Part shown: positions 26,520 through 36,305 of the stretch, in pieces
Layout of the letters: each line of letters opens with the position of its first letter
How positions within the stretch are numbered: position 1 is the stretch's first letter
Assembly: GCF_001681715.1 (NCBI RefSeq)
Contig: NZ_LNWY01000016.1
Span: 1-64,000 of the forward strand
Reading direction: 5' to 3'
DNA: 64,000 nucleotides
Source: Tritonibacter mobilis
Lineage (GTDB): Bacteria > Pseudomonadota > Alphaproteobacteria > Rhodobacterales > Rhodobacteraceae
Translations under genes and position numbers: made by a program
The notes under the pieces: generated by a model
What the model was told of the DNA's origin: nothing
Databases searched by the model: none
What the model saw: only the letters and a program-made list of their open reading frames with translations

Positions 26520-27098
26520 TCAGGAGGCGCTTGCAAGCCTCACGTCGTCTCTCCCGGCATCTTCATCCGCCATCGGCGGCCAGGGGCGTTTGTCTTCCGC
26601 ATCGCACCACGCCTGCACCCAATCGGGCAGGGTGGGGCTATTGATGTCCTGTTTCCATGCCTTGATGACACGTTCGGGTGGCACGATGCCGTTATTGTCG
26701 GTCACCACCGTGCGCAAGAGTGCGTGGTTGGCGCAGTCGCCGTTCGCCTTCCACATACCCTGTTCCACGTAGATAAAGCGCGCGTCCCAGCCGATGGCGC
26801 GGCTTTTCATCTCAAACCGTTCAAAGGCTTTGATGCGGCGGCGATAGCGGATCGAGGTGCCCGCCACAGCCACGGCCCAGCCTTCACGTTTCAACACTCC
26901 GGCAAGCCCGGTGCGCAGGGTCAGCATTGTGCGCCCCAAATCATAAAGCGTCAGCGTGCGGCCATTGTTCAGCTCCATCCAGATGTCGATATCCCACGGC
27001 CAGCAGTGATGGCGCGACACATGGGTGTCGAGCGGTGCAAGGCGCGGCTGGCGGCTGGCTATCACGGCATCTTTTAACAGGCGGACTATCGGGTACAT
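26520..27098 (-). CDS. Acyl-CoA thioesterase-like protein (hotdog fold)
   Basis: The sequence resembles small hotdog-fold thioesterases of the THEM6/FcbC-like group: HHCWPWDIDIWMELNNGRTLTLYDLGR near residues 30-56 holds the conserved D-x-N-H-type region, here with Glu-Leu-Asn-Asn. I start at 27098 (MYPIVRLLKDAV); the frame extends to 27152 without support. The 192-residue length fits. It is 50 bp upstream of the UMF1-type gene on the same strand and divergent from yggT. The substrate is unknown. Confidence 0.8.
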   Translation of the reverse strand: MYPIVRLLKDAVIASRQPRLAPLDTHVSRHHCWPWDIDIWMELNNGRTLTLYDLGRTMLTLRTGLAGVLKREGWAVAVAGTSIRYRRRIKAFERFEMKSRAIGWDARFIYVEQGMWKANGDCANHALLRTVVTDNNGIVPPERVIKAWKQDINSPTLPDWVQAWCDAEDKRPWPPMADEDAGRDDVRLASAS

Positions 27099-27231
27099 CT
27101 GAACGCTCCGGTTTACATCACCCCTACATGCCACCTGTTCACCACACGTCAACCTAAGACCTTGCGGAAGGGTTGCGAAATCTGCGCGTCACGCCTACCT
27201 GTTGTGCGGTTCGAAAGAGGAAAGTTCAAAG

Positions 27232-27519
27232 ATGCAGTCGCTGTTTCAAATTCTGATGCTGGTTCTGGACATTGTCTGGTTCTTCATCATTGCCCATGTG
27301 ATCATGAGCTGGCTGATCAATTTCCAGGTGCTGAACCTGAACCAACAGTTCGTGGCGCAGATCTGGTATGGCTTGAACCGTATTCTTGAGCCGATCTACG
27401 CGCCGGTGCGCCGCATTCTGCCTAATATGCAGGGGTTGGATCTGGCCCCGCTGGTGGTGCTGATCGGTGTCTATGCGCTGCGCATCATTTTGGTGAACAA
27501 CGCGGCGATCTTCTACTAG
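27232..27519 (+). CDS. YggT family membrane protein
   Basis: The 95-residue protein has two hydrophobic segments around a conserved amphipathic part (NRILEPIYAPVRRILPNMQGLDLAPLVV) that defines the YggT family. Members are inner-membrane proteins linked to osmotic shock tolerance and, in other phyla, to cell division. The start at 27232 (MQSLFQILML) was chosen over 27202 because it begins at the conserved hydrophobic segment, with GAGGAAAG 9-16 nt upstream. recQ begins 107 bp downstream. Confidence 0.9.
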   Translation: MQSLFQILMLVLDIVWFFIIAHVIMSWLINFQVLNLNQQFVAQIWYGLNRILEPIYAPVRRILPNMQGLDLAPLVVLIGVYALRIILVNNAAIFY

Positions 27520-27625
27520 TGCCTGCGCCAATTGACCGCTGCAGCCCGCGGCGGGTCTTGCCCCCCGATTCCAGCTGTGGGATTGTGCCGCTCATAACCT
27601 GAGCAGACCAACCCACAGGCCCCCT

Positions 27626-29665
27626 ATGCACGACGCAATCCCCCTGTTGCGCGATATCTTTGGATTCGACGGCTTTCGCCCCGGACAGGAAGAGATCGTC
27701 GACGCCGTGAGCGCAGGCGAAAACGTGCTGGCGATCATGCCCACGGGGGGCGGCAAATCCCTGTGTTTCCAACTGCCTGCGCTCAGGCGGCAGGGCATCA
27801 CAGTGGTGATTTCGCCGCTCATTGCGTTGATGCGCGATCAGGTCCGCGCCTTGCAGGAGGCCGGGGTCTGTGCCGGGGCGCTCACCTCTGGTAATACCGA
27901 GGAAGAGACCGAGGCGGTCTGGAACGCGATCGAGGCGGGCCAGCTGAAGCTGTTGTACATGGCGCCCGAGCGGCTGGCCGCAGGCAGCGCCATGGGGATG
28001 CTGCGCCGCATTGGCGTGTCGTTGATCGCGGTGGACGAGGCGCATTGCGTCAGCCAATGGGGCCATGATTTCCGCCCGGACTACCTGCGCATCGGCGAGC
28101 TGCGTCGCGCGCTGGGCGTGCCGCTGGCGGCCTTTACCGCGACGGCGGATCAGGAAACCCAGCAAGAGATCATCCAGAAGCTCTTTGATGGTGAGGCCCC
28201 GCGCGCCTTTTTGCGCGGTTTTGACCGGCCTAACATTCACCTCGCCTTTGCCGCCAAGGACAGCCCGCGCAAACAGATTTTGGAGTTTGCCGACGCGCGG
28301 CGTGGCCAGTCGGGCATTGTCTATTGCGGCACCCGCGCCAAGACCGAGGACATCGCCCGCGCGCTGGAGGCCTCGGGCCATGTGGCGTGTCACTATCACG
28401 GCGGTATGGAGGCCGAGGACCGCCGCATCGTGGAAACCCGCTTTGCGCGCGAGGACGGGCTGATCGTGGTGGCCACGGTGGCCTTTGGCATGGGGATCGA
28501 CAAGCCCGACATTCGCTGGGTGGCCCATGCGGATCTGCCCAAAAGCATCGAGGCCTATTATCAGGAAATTGGCCGCGCCGGGCGGGATGGGGCACCGGCC
28601 GAGACGATGACGCTGTTTGGTCCCGAAGACATCCGCCTGCGCCGCAACCAGATTGACGAAGGCCTTGCACCTGCGGAGCGGCGCGGCGCGGATCATGCAC
28701 GGCTCAACGCATTGCTGGGACTGGCGGAGGCGATGACCTGTCGCCGCCAGACCTTGCTGGGGTATTTCGGCGAAGAGGCGCAGCCCTGCGGCAATTGCGA
28801 TCTCTGTGATGTGCCGGTCGAGACGTTTGACGGCACCACCGCCGTGCGAAAGGCGCTCTCGGCCATTCTGCGCACCGAGGAGACTTATGGCGCGGGGCAT
28901 CTCATTGATATTCTGATCGGCAACGCCAATGACCGCGTGCGCCAGAAGGGGCATGACGATCTGTCGGTCTTTGCCTGCGGACGCGAGCATTCAAAGCCCG
29001 AGTGGCAGGCGATTTTCCGGCAGATGATGGGGCGCGATCTGGTGCGGCCGGACCCGGAGCGCCACGGGGCCCTGCGCATGACCGAACCGGCGCTGCCGAT
29101 CCTGCGCGGCGAGGACAGCATCACCCTGCGCAAGGACACCATCAAATCCGCCACCCGCCGCCCAGCGGTCAAGGCGCTGGTCTCGGATGAGGATGCGCCC
29201 CTCTTGTCGGCGCTGAAGGCCAAGCGGCGTGCCCTCGCCGAGGCGCAAAAAGTCCCGGCCTATGTGATCTTTCCCGACCGCACATTGATCGAGATGGCGG
29301 AAAAACGCCCGCAAAGCCTAGATGAGATGGCGCGCATTTCCGGCGTTGGGGCAAAGAAACTGGACCGCTACGGCGATGAATTCCTCGGGGTGATTACCGG
29401 CGAGGCCGAAGCGCTGCACCCGGCGCGGCGCAAGCTCGCTGGGCGGGCGCAGGGGTCAATTTACGATACACTTCTGGAGGTGCAGGCGCGGCTGCAACGC
29501 GGCGAATGCGGCACCCAGAAGCCGCTGACCTGTTCGGCCTCGCAACTGGCCAAGGTGGCGCAGATGCGCAGTGACGATGAGACGGGGCTGGAGCGGCTGC
29601 TGGGGGAGCGCCGCGCGCAACGCTTCGCCTCGGCGTTTCTGGATGTCTTGCGCGGCGCGGGATAG
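27626..29665 (+). CDS. recQ: ATP-dependent DNA helicase RecQ
   Basis: RecQ unwinds DNA in recombination and replication-fork repair. The 679-residue protein shows Walker A (MPTGGGKSLCFQL), DEAH box, helicase motif VI (QEIGRAGRDG), the zinc-binding Cys set (CRRQTLLGYF then CGNCDLCD), the RQC winged helix and a C-terminal HRDC domain (about residues 530-600). All parts are complete and in the normal order. Confidence 0.97.
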   Translation: MHDAIPLLRDIFGFDGFRPGQEEIVDAVSAGENVLAIMPTGGGKSLCFQLPALRRQGITVVISPLIALMRDQVRALQEAGVCAGALTSGNTEEETEAVWNAIEAGQLKLLYMAPERLAAGSAMGMLRRIGVSLIAVDEAHCVSQWGHDFRPDYLRIGELRRALGVPLAAFTATADQETQQEIIQKLFDGEAPRAFLRGFDRPNIHLAFAAKDSPRKQILEFADARRGQSGIVYCGTRAKTEDIARALEASGHVACHYHGGMEAEDRRIVETRFAREDGLIVVATVAFGMGIDKPDIRWVAHADLPKSIEAYYQEIGRAGRDGAPAETMTLFGPEDIRLRRNQIDEGLAPAERRGADHARLNALLGLAEAMTCRRQTLLGYFGEEAQPCGNCDLCDVPVETFDGTTAVRKALSAILRTEETYGAGHLIDILIGNANDRVRQKGHDDLSVFACGREHSKPEWQAIFRQMMGRDLVRPDPERHGALRMTEPALPILRGEDSITLRKDTIKSATRRPAVKALVSDEDAPLLSALKAKRRALAEAQKVPAYVIFPDRTLIEMAEKRPQSLDEMARISGVGAKKLDRYGDEFLGVITGEAEALHPARRKLAGRAQGSIYDTLLEVQARLQRGECGTQKPLTCSASQLAKVAQMRSDDETGLERLLGERRAQRFASAFLDVLRGAG

Positions 29666-29767
29666 GGCGTCGCCCAGAATTGACAGGGGCCTGCCGCAGC
29701 AGTGCTTGGCACCCGTGCGAATTGCGTTACAACTCTGTGCAAAAGCGATCCCGAAGGAGTGCAGCCG

Positions 29768-30523
29768 TTGATCATTATCGTGTCCCCCGCAAAGAAACTG
29801 AACGAAGAGCGTGCGCGTGGTCATGCGCAAACGGTGCCGCGTTTCCTTGATGAGGCGGCAGAACTGGCCGCAGTGGCCCGTGAGTGGTCCGAGGATGAGA
29901 TCGCCAAATTGATGGGGATCAGTGCGACGCTTGCCAAGCTCAATAAAGAACGGTTTCAGGCGTGGAATGGCGACGGGACCTGCGCGGCGGGGCTGATGTT
30001 TGACGGTGACGTTTACAAGGAACTGGAGCCAGCCACATTTGACGATGTGACCAAGGACGCCGCACAGCGGCGGCTGCGCATTCTTTCGGGGCTATACGGG
30101 CTGTTGCGTCCCACGGATGCTATCGAGGCCTATCGCCTTGAAATGGGGCGCAAAACACCGGGACACTCGGCCGGGACGCTCTATGGGTTCTGGGGCGATA
30201 AGATTGCTGCCGCCATCGTGGAGGATACCCGCGAACTGGGCGCGGACAGCGTTCTCAATCTCGCTTCAGAGGAATATGCCAAGGCGGTGCCTCCCAAAGC
30301 GCTGGGCGATCTGACGCTGATCAGCCCGCGCTTTGAGGAGGAGCGCGGCGGCAGCCGTAAAGTGATCGGCATTGCCGCCAAACGGGCGCGTGGCGCAATG
30401 GCGCGCTGGGTGCTGGAGAATGGCATCACTGAGGCCGATGATCTGAAGGGGTTCACGGTTGGGGGCTATGCGTTTGATGCGGATGTCTCGCAGCCGCAGC
30501 GCCCGATTTTTGTGCGGAGCTGA
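29768..30523 (+). CDS. yaaA: Peroxide stress protein YaaA (DUF328/UPF0246)
   Basis: YaaA lowers intracellular iron and protects DNA in peroxide stress in E. coli. The start is probably TTG 29768, giving LIIIVSPAKKLNEE, because AAGGAG (29754-29759) lies 8 nt upstream and the family starts exactly there; the longer frame from 29702 has no support. Conserved blocks are FDGDVYKEL, SGLYGLLRP and NLASEEYAKAV. The length is 251 residues. The Lrp-type gene follows after 3 bp. Confidence 0.93.
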   Translation: MIIIVSPAKKLNEERARGHAQTVPRFLDEAAELAAVAREWSEDEIAKLMGISATLAKLNKERFQAWNGDGTCAAGLMFDGDVYKELEPATFDDVTKDAAQRRLRILSGLYGLLRPTDAIEAYRLEMGRKTPGHSAGTLYGFWGDKIAAAIVEDTRELGADSVLNLASEEYAKAVPPKALGDLTLISPRFEEERGGSRKVIGIAAKRARGAMARWVLENGITEADDLKGFTVGGYAFDADVSQPQRPIFVRS

Positions 30524-30526
30524 TCC

Positions 30527-30955
30527 GTGGACGATCTCGACCGCCGGATCATCGCGGCCTTGCAGCACAACGCGCGTGAATCCACCACCAAACTGGCGGC
30601 AAAGCTGGGGGTGGCGCGCACCACAGTGCATGAGCGGATCACCCGGCTGGAGGAGCGCGGCATCATCGCGGGCTATACCGTGGTGCTGCGCGATCCCGAC
30701 GAGGGCAACCGGGTCATGGTGGTGGTGCTGTTGGAAGTGCAGCAAAAGGAAACCGGCCGCATTATCAAGCGGCTGGAGGCCTACCCGGAAATTCGCCAGT
30801 GCCTGTCGATCAATGGCGAATACGATCTGATGGTCTCGGCCGAGGCGCCACGGATCGAGGATCTGGACATTCTGGTCGATGAGGTGGGCCGCATTCCGGG
30901 CGTGCAGCGTACCAATACGCTGGTGGTCTTTGGCCGCCGTATTGATCGCGTTTGA
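30527..30955 (+). CDS. Lrp/AsnC family transcriptional regulator
   Basis: Residues 1-60 form the AsnC winged HTH (MDDLDRRIIAALQHNARESTTKLAAKLG), and residues 65-142 the RAM ligand-binding domain. The GTG start at 30527 is 3 bp after yaaA. The next genes on the strand encode a lysine 6-dehydrogenase-like enzyme and an ALDH7-type dehydrogenase, so lysine is the likely effector. Repeated half-sites at 30961-31000, right behind its stop, could be its operator. Confidence 0.93.
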   Translation: MDDLDRRIIAALQHNARESTTKLAAKLGVARTTVHERITRLEERGIIAGYTVVLRDPDEGNRVMVVVLLEVQQKETGRIIKRLEAYPEIRQCLSINGEYDLMVSAEAPRIEDLDILVDEVGRIPGVQRTNTLVVFGRRIDRV

Positions 30956-30960
30956 ACGAT

Positions 30961-31000
30961 ATGACGATTGATCCGTCATTTTGGCGCGATTTTACGTCAT
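30961..31000. promoter_or_regulatory. Candidate operator for the Lrp-type regulator
   Basis: ATGACG (30961-30966) and CGTCAT (30974-30979) form a 6-bp inverted repeat with a 7-bp spacer. CGTCAT recurs at 30995-31000, 21 bp further. The cluster lies 73-112 bp ahead of the lysine dehydrogenase ATG. Phased half-sites are typical of Lrp/AsnC binding, but no experimental site is known to me for this protein. Confidence 0.45.
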
Positions 31001-31072
31001 TCCGACAATCCTGACCCTACAAAACGGACAATTGAACCTGCACGCTGGTCTCAAAGAGGAGGTGCAGGTCAC

Positions 31073-32194
31073 ATGCAATGGAACATCTGTGTCGTGGGCG
31101 CGGGCAAGATCGGTCAGGCGATTGCCACGTTTCTGAAAACATCCGCCAATTATCAGGTCACGCTTGCGGATCATGATCTGAACGCGCTGAGCGCGGTTGC
31201 GGATCTGGGCGTGCCGACCCGGCAGATCGACGCCAAAGATCCGGTGGATCTGGCTAAGGGGCTTCAGGGCTTTGACGCGGTGATTTCTGCCGCGCCGTTC
31301 TTTTTGACGCCAATGATAGCTGAGGCCGCCAAAACGGCGGGCGCGCATTATTTCGACCTCACCGAGGATGTGGCCGCAACCGATGCGGTGCGCAAACTGG
31401 CCGAAGGCAGCAAGACGGTGTTCATGCCCCAAAGCGGCCTTGCGCCCGGCTTTGTGGGCATCGCGGGCGCGTCACTGGCGGCAGAATTCGACGAGCTGGA
31501 CAGCCTGCACATGCGGGTGGGCGCGCTGCCGAAGTTTCCGACCAACGCGTTGAAATATAACCTCACATGGTCCACCGACGGGCTGATCAATGAGTATTGC
31601 AACCCCTGCGATGCCATTGTGAATGGCGCGCGCACCAAGACCGCGCCGCTCGAAGATTACGAGCGTCTGAGCCTGGATGGGGTGGAGTATGAGTGCTTCA
31701 ACACCTCGGGCGGGCTTGGCACCTTGCCGGAGACGCTCGACGGGAAGGCGCGGGCGGTCTCTTATCGGTCGATCCGCTATCCCGGCCACTGCGACATCCT
31801 GAAAATGCTGCTGCATGATCTGGGGCTGGAGCGCCGCCGCGACCTGATGAAAGAGATTTTCGAGAGCGCATTGCCGCGCACCGATCAGGACGTGGTGCTG
31901 GTCTATTGCACCGCGCGGGGCCGCATCAATGGCGAGCTGCGTGAAAAGAGCCTGATCAACAAGAGCTATTCCCGTCAGATCGGCGGCAAGACATGGAGCG
32001 CGATCCAGGTGACCACCACCGCAGGCGTTCTGGGTGTGGTGGATCTGGTGCGGCGCGGCGAGCTGCCCACCAGCGGCTTTGTGCGTCAGGAGCAGGTGAA
32101 CCTTCAGGCGTTCCTTGAGACCGAATTCGGCCAGCTCTACCGGGCGGGCGACATTGATCACATGACAGATACAACAAAATTGGCAGCTGAGTGA
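31073..32194 (+). CDS. L-lysine 6-dehydrogenase-like (saccharopine dehydrogenase family)
   Basis: The N-terminal Rossmann motif [14 protein letters not shown] opens a 373-residue protein whose blocks [12 protein letters not shown] and [17 protein letters not shown] resemble bacterial L-lysine 6-dehydrogenase, a saccharopine-dehydrogenase relative that makes the semialdehyde from lysine directly. A saccharopine dehydrogenase role cannot be excluded. The start at 31073 has GAGGAGG at 31056-31062; the longer frame from 30968 crosses the putative operator. The next gene overlaps by four bases and encodes the enzyme that would oxidise its product. Confidence 0.85.
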   Translation: MQWNICVVGAGKIGQAIATFLKTSANYQVTLADHDLNALSAVADLGVPTRQIDAKDPVDLAKGLQGFDAVISAAPFFLTPMIAEAAKTAGAHYFDLTEDVAATDAVRKLAEGSKTVFMPQSGLAPGFVGIAGASLAAEFDELDSLHMRVGALPKFPTNALKYNLTWSTDGLINEYCNPCDAIVNGARTKTAPLEDYERLSLDGVEYECFNTSGGLGTLPETLDGKARAVSYRSIRYPGHCDILKMLLHDLGLERRRDLMKEIFESALPRTDQDVVLVYCTARGRINGELREKSLINKSYSRQIGGKTWSAIQVTTTAGVLGVVDLVRRGELPTSGFVRQEQVNLQAFLETEFGQLYRAGDIDHMTDTTKLAAE

Positions 32195-33711
32195 TGAAAG
32201 ACATGGCACGAACAGCAGACGATATCCTGAAGAACCTCGACCTGACGGCAGCAGAGTTGAGCGGTGGCAGCCGCGCGGTGCGCTCGCCCATTGATGGCAG
32301 CACGCTGGCCGAGGTCCACGACACCCCCGCAGGCGAGATGCCCGCCATTCTGGAACGCGCGCAGTCCGCGTTTAAGGCATGGCGCGTGGTGCCAGCCCCG
32401 CGTCGTGGTGAACTGATCCGACTGCTCGGTGAAGAGCTGCGCGCGGCCAAGGATGACCTTGGCGCGCTGGTCAGCTGGGAAGCGGGCAAGATCACTTCTG
32501 AGGGCCTCGGTGAGGTGCAGGAGATGATCGACATCTGTGATTTTGCCGTGGGTCTGTCGCGCCAGCTTTATGGTCTGACGATTGCCTCGGAACGTCCCGG
32601 TCACAGCATGCGCGAGACATGGCATCCCTCGGGGCCGGTGGGCGTGATCTCGGCGTTCAACTTCCCGGTTGCGGTCTGGTCGTGGAATGCGGCGCTGGCG
32701 ATTGTCTGTGGCGATCCGGTGATCTGGAAACCGTCGGAGAAAACACCGCTGACGGCGCTGGCCTGCACCAAGATCTTTGAACGCGCGGTGAAACGCTTTG
32801 GCGAGGATGCGCCCGAGGGCCTGCTGCAGACCCTGATCGGCGATGCGGAACTGGGCAAGGTGCTGGTCGCCAGCCCATCCGTGCCGGTGATTTCCGCCAC
32901 GGGCTCGACCCGCATGGGCCGCGCGGTGGCACCTGTGGTGGCGGAGCGGTTCGGCAAGTGCATTCTCGAACTTGGCGGCAACAACGCGATGATCGTGGCG
33001 CCATCGGCGGATCTGGAAATGGCGGTGCGGGCGATTGTGTTCTCTGCCGTGGGCACCGCCGGTCAGCGCTGCACTTCGCTGCGCCGCCTGATCGTGCATA
33101 ACTCCATCCGCGAGGATCTGGTGAAACGCCTGAAGGCCGCCTACGCCGGTCTGCCGATTGGTGACCCGCAGGCCGAGGGCACGCTGGTTGGCCCTCTGGT
33201 GGACGAGGCCGCAGGGGACGCGATGACCTCGGCGCTGAAGGCGGCCGAGAGCGAGGGCGGCACCGTGCATGGTGGCGCGCGCGTCACCGAGGGCGTGCCC
33301 GCAGGTGGTGTCTATATGGCGCCCGCCATCGTTGAGATGCCCGGTCAGAGCGCGTCGGTCAAAGAAGAGACCTTTGCGCCGATCCTGTATGTCATGGGCT
33401 ATGACGATTTTGAGGACGCGGTGGAGATGCAAAACGATGTGCCGCAGGGGCTGAGCTCCTGTGTGTTCACGCTCAATATGCGCGAGGCGGAGAGCTTCCT
33501 CACGGCTGCCGGGTCCGATTGCGGCATTGCCAACGTCAACATCGGGCCTTCGGGTGCGGAAATCGGTGGTGCCTTTGGCGGTGAGAAGGAAACTGGCGGT
33601 GGGCGCGAGAGCGGCTCTGACGCGTGGAAATCCTACATGCGCCGCCAGACCAACACCGTGAATTATTCGGCGGAATTGCCGCTGGCGCAGGGTGTGAAGT
33701 TCGACATCTAA
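32191..33711 (+). CDS. Alpha-aminoadipic semialdehyde / piperideine-6-carboxylate dehydrogenase (ALDH7-type)
   Basis: The protein belongs to aldehyde dehydrogenase family 7. The catalytic Cys lies in [11 protein letters not shown], the general-base Glu in [10 protein letters not shown], and the cofactor region in [17 protein letters not shown]7 enzymes oxidise alpha-aminoadipic semialdehyde to aminoadipate, the second step of lysine breakdown. The start may be 32191 or the inner ATG at 32203. It overlaps the lysine dehydrogenase gene (ATGA). Length is 506 residues. Confidence 0.93.
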   Translation: MMKDMARTADDILKNLDLTAAELSGGSRAVRSPIDGSTLAEVHDTPAGEMPAILERAQSAFKAWRVVPAPRRGELIRLLGEELRAAKDDLGALVSWEAGKITSEGLGEVQEMIDICDFAVGLSRQLYGLTIASERPGHSMRETWHPSGPVGVISAFNFPVAVWSWNAALAIVCGDPVIWKPSEKTPLTALACTKIFERAVKRFGEDAPEGLLQTLIGDAELGKVLVASPSVPVISATGSTRMGRAVAPVVAERFGKCILELGGNNAMIVAPSADLEMAVRAIVFSAVGTAGQRCTSLRRLIVHNSIREDLVKRLKAAYAGLPIGDPQAEGTLVGPLVDEAAGDAMTSALKAAESEGGTVHGGARVTEGVPAGGVYMAPAIVEMPGQSASVKEETFAPILYVMGYDDFEDAVEMQNDVPQGLSSCVFTLNMREAESFLTAAGSDCGIANVNIGPSGAEIGGAFGGEKETGGGRESGSDAWKSYMRRQTNTVNYSAELPLAQGVKFDI

Positions 33712-33756
33712 GGTCGGGCCAGTCCTGATTTGGCTGTCGCGCAAGCGGCAGCCGCG

Positions 33757-33787
33757 CGCCCGTCCCGGTTTTACCTCGGGGCGGGCG
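33757..33787. terminator. Hairpin between convergent genes
   Basis: An 11-bp stem (33757-33767 with 33777-33787, one G-T pair) closes a 9-nt loop rich in T. It separates the ALDH gene (+) from the DUF427-cyclase gene (-). There is no downstream T run on either strand. Confidence 0.45.
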
Positions 33788-33817
33788 TATGTCGTTCAGG
33801 GCGATGGGGAGTGCGGC

Positions 33818-35371
33818 TCAGGATGATGCCGCGATGGCAAAGCTCTCGACTGGCTGAGAGACATTGTGCAGCTTCACATGTCCCAGCGGTTTCGCTTCGG
33901 CCGTCTCCGTCAGGATGTCGCGCGACACCACGATGCGGTGGCCAATGGTCTTGCCGTAATCGCCCAGACGTGCGGCGATATTGGCGGCCTGACCGATCAC
34001 GGTGAAATCCAGCCGCTCCTGCGAGCCGATATTGCCATAGAGCACCGACCCCGAGGCAATCCCGATGGCGCAGTCCAGATTGGGCAGCGACGGGCAAGGG
34101 GTGATTTCTGCCAGCGCCGCGACAATGGCCCGTGCGGCAGCGAGCGCCTGCGCGCGGGCTTCGGCCGGGTTCTGGCCTGCCGGGAAGACCGCCAGCACCG
34201 CGTCCCCGATGAATTTCAGCACCTCGCCGCCGTTTTCATGCACGAGGCCTGAAGTGGTCTCAAAAAACCTGTTCAGCAGGTTGATGTATTTGTCGCGCGG
34301 CAGGGTTTCTTCGAGCAGGGTGGAGCCGCGCAGATCGCAGAACATGATCGCAGCGTCGATCTCATCGCCCTCACCCCGGCGGATGTTGCCTCCAAGCACC
34401 CGCGCACCGGAGCGTTTGCCCACGTAGGTTTCCAGTACGGCCTGCGCGTTTTCACGCTGCATAAAGACCTCGTAATAGCGCGCAATCACCGCAGAGCATT
34501 CAAAGATCAACCCCAGATCGGCAGTGCTGAAGCCATCGGGGGCGTCCGAGGCGACGGTCAGCACGTTGATCCGCCCGTCCGAGAACGGCAGCGGCATGGC
34601 GACATAGTCGGTCATGCCGCGGTCGCGCAGATCGCGCAGGATCGGGAAGTCCTCGGGCGGGGTCGCCCCGGTCAATCGGTAGCGCAGCCCGCCAAGCCCC
34701 TTGGACACATGGCGCAGCGGAGAGTTTTTGAACTCCGGCTTTTCGTGGATCTCGTAGGAGGGCGAAAACGTCTCCACCCCCGGTACGCCTTTTTCCCACA
34801 GGTAATGGTGGCCCGCGATCCGGGGATGCAGGGCCCAAGCGAGGATGGTCAGGCGGCTGACGGGCAGGCCTTGTTCGTGCAGTTTGGCGACGAAGGCCTG
34901 GGTGAAATCCTCGGGCGACGGCAGGAAGGCCGCCTCGCGCAGGAGCCAGTCCACCAATGGGCCGGAGATATTGCCATCATCGGGCGCTTGCAGGCGGTTT
35001 GGACCCAGATCCAGCCGGTCGAGCGCCTCGGGGATGAAGCCGATATGGCCCTTGATCTGGCGCGCCTCGGGCAGGGTTTCGTCATAGCTCCAGACCGCGC
35101 TGCACAGCTCCTTCTTGCCGGGCAGGATCAGGTCGCGGTAATGGGCGGTGCCCTTAAAGGGGCAGAAGGTGGTCTTGCTGCAGGCCTTGTCCATATCCAC
35201 CAGCAGGTCTTCCTTGGGGAAATAGACCACGGGGGAGAGGCGGGTTTCATACATCACCTTGGCGCGGCTGCTCTGCGCGAGCAGCGTGTCGCCGTGATAG
35301 GCAGCAACCGGGCCGTCCAGTTGCTCCACAAGGATACCGTAACCGCTGCGCGGTGAGACCTGAATGTTCAT
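33818..35371 (-). CDS. DUF427 domain fused to class III adenylate/guanylate cyclase
   Basis: Residues about 15-110 match DUF427 (VAAYHGDTLLAQSSRAKVM, PKEDLLVDMD, TFCPFKGTAHY, AVWSYDETLPEA). A middle region of about 220 residues follows; it resembles the input region of adenylate cyclases found in Roseobacters and Rhizobiales. Residues about 340-510 are a class III cyclase: AAIMFCDLRGSTLL with the metal Asp, EVLKFIGDAVLAVF with the second Asp and purine-contact Lys, and VIGQAANIAARL. All catalytic residues appear intact. There is no membrane segment. DUF427 has no agreed function, and the fusion suggests it may sense a ligand. The downstream gap to 33757 holds a hairpin. Confidence 0.9.
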   Translation of the reverse strand: MNIQVSPRSGYGILVEQLDGPVAAYHGDTLLAQSSRAKVMYETRLSPVVYFPKEDLLVDMDKACSKTTFCPFKGTAHYRDLILPGKKELCSAVWSYDETLPEARQIKGHIGFIPEALDRLDLGPNRLQAPDDGNISGPLVDWLLREAAFLPSPEDFTQAFVAKLHEQGLPVSRLTILAWALHPRIAGHHYLWEKGVPGVETFSPSYEIHEKPEFKNSPLRHVSKGLGGLRYRLTGATPPEDFPILRDLRDRGMTDYVAMPLPFSDGRINVLTVASDAPDGFSTADLGLIFECSAVIARYYEVFMQRENAQAVLETYVGKRSGARVLGGNIRRGEGDEIDAAIMFCDLRGSTLLEETLPRDKYINLLNRFFETTSGLVHENGGEVLKFIGDAVLAVFPAGQNPAEARAQALAAARAIVAALAEITPCPSLPNLDCAIGIASGSVLYGNIGSQERLDFTVIGQAANIAARLGDYGKTIGHRIVVSRDILTETAEAKPLGHVKLHNVSQPVESFAIAASS

Positions 35372-35603
35372 GGGGTGTATCTGTCCAAAGCTAGCCTTCC
35401 TAATATGGGAAGGTTTGCGGCAGATTTCCAGCCCCTTCGCCCGCAGCGGGGATCACATTTGAGGGATTGCGCCGTGCGCTGCGCGTCGGCGCGGCCTGCC
35501 GGGCCCAACGGGCGGATGGGAATTTTCAATTCACAGACGACGGGCGGGAGCCCCCCCGGCCTTTTGGCGTATCCGGGGTGACGGAGGTGGACCGGGGCGG
35601 GTG

Positions 35604-36305
35604 TCACACCATACGGATCACATCCTTGTTGATCGCCAGCACATAGCCGCGTTTGGCGATGTTCTTGACCAACAGCTCGCTGATCATCTGATTGCCCAGC
35701 GTGTCGCGCAGGCGTTTGATCCGCGTGGCCCCGGCGGCCTCTTCGCAGTCACTGCTGGATTTGCCGGAAATCACCGCCTCGATTTCAGCGCCCGAGAGCA
35801 CATCATCATCGAGCCGCGCCTCGGCCAGCACCGACAGCGTTTCCATCGCGGCCTTGGTGAGTTTGAAGCCCATATTGTTGAGATAGACGGTGTTTTCCTC
35901 GCGGCTGATCAGCAGCTCGGTCACCTGAATCCCGGCGCGTTCGATCTGCGCCATGCGCCGGTTCAGCATCACCAGCATCGCCAGCACCACCAGAGCCGCA
36001 ATCATCATCGCGGTGGCAAAGACCAGAAGCACAAAGATCACCATGCGGTAGCTTGCCAGCGTGTCGGCAAAGGCGGTGCCGCTCTGGGCGAGGATCTCCA
36101 GCAGTTTGACCTCGGCCTGGGTGGTGAGGTCGTTTTCCACAAAGAGCCGTTCGATCCGGGCGTTGAACGCGTTTCCATCGGGCAGGGTCAGAAGCAGCAC
36201 CGTACCCGCGACCACCAAAAGCGCCACGATGGCGCAGATCCCGAGGGCGATCACCCGGGACCCGGCGTTGCGGACCTCAGAAACGGAGAAAGTTGGATCC
36301 GGCAT
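35604..36305 (-). CDS. Membrane-anchored winged-helix regulator (C-terminal DNA-binding domain)
   Basis: Two strong hydrophobic segments (about residues 17-41 and 87-113) enclose a periplasmic loop of about 45 residues. The second is followed by positive residues (NRRMAQIER), then a cytoplasmic domain from about residue 140 with an OmpR-type winged helix (KLTKAAMETLSVLAE, ATRIKRLRDTLG, VKNIAKRGYVLAI). The start at 36305 (MPDPTFSVSEV) is preferred over 36338. Length is 233 residues. ToxR and CadC carry this domain at the N-terminus, so the order is reversed here. The gene overlaps the upstream small secreted gene by 29 bp. Confidence 0.8.
   Translation of the reverse strand: MPDPTFSVSEVRNAGSRVIALGICAIVALLVVAGTVLLLTLPDGNAFNARIERLFVENDLTTQAEVKLLEILAQSGTAFADTLASYRMVIFVLLVFATAMMIAALVVLAMLVMLNRRMAQIERAGIQVTELLISREENTVYLNNMGFKLTKAAMETLSVLAEARLDDDVLSGAEIEAVISGKSSSDCEEAAGATRIKRLRDTLGNQMISELLVKNIAKRGYVLAINKDVIRMV

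Noticed and set aside
30968-31072. Longer N-terminus for the lysine dehydrogenase
   Set aside because: The added residues have no similarity to the family and would cover the presumed operator; GAGGAGG supports the later ATG.
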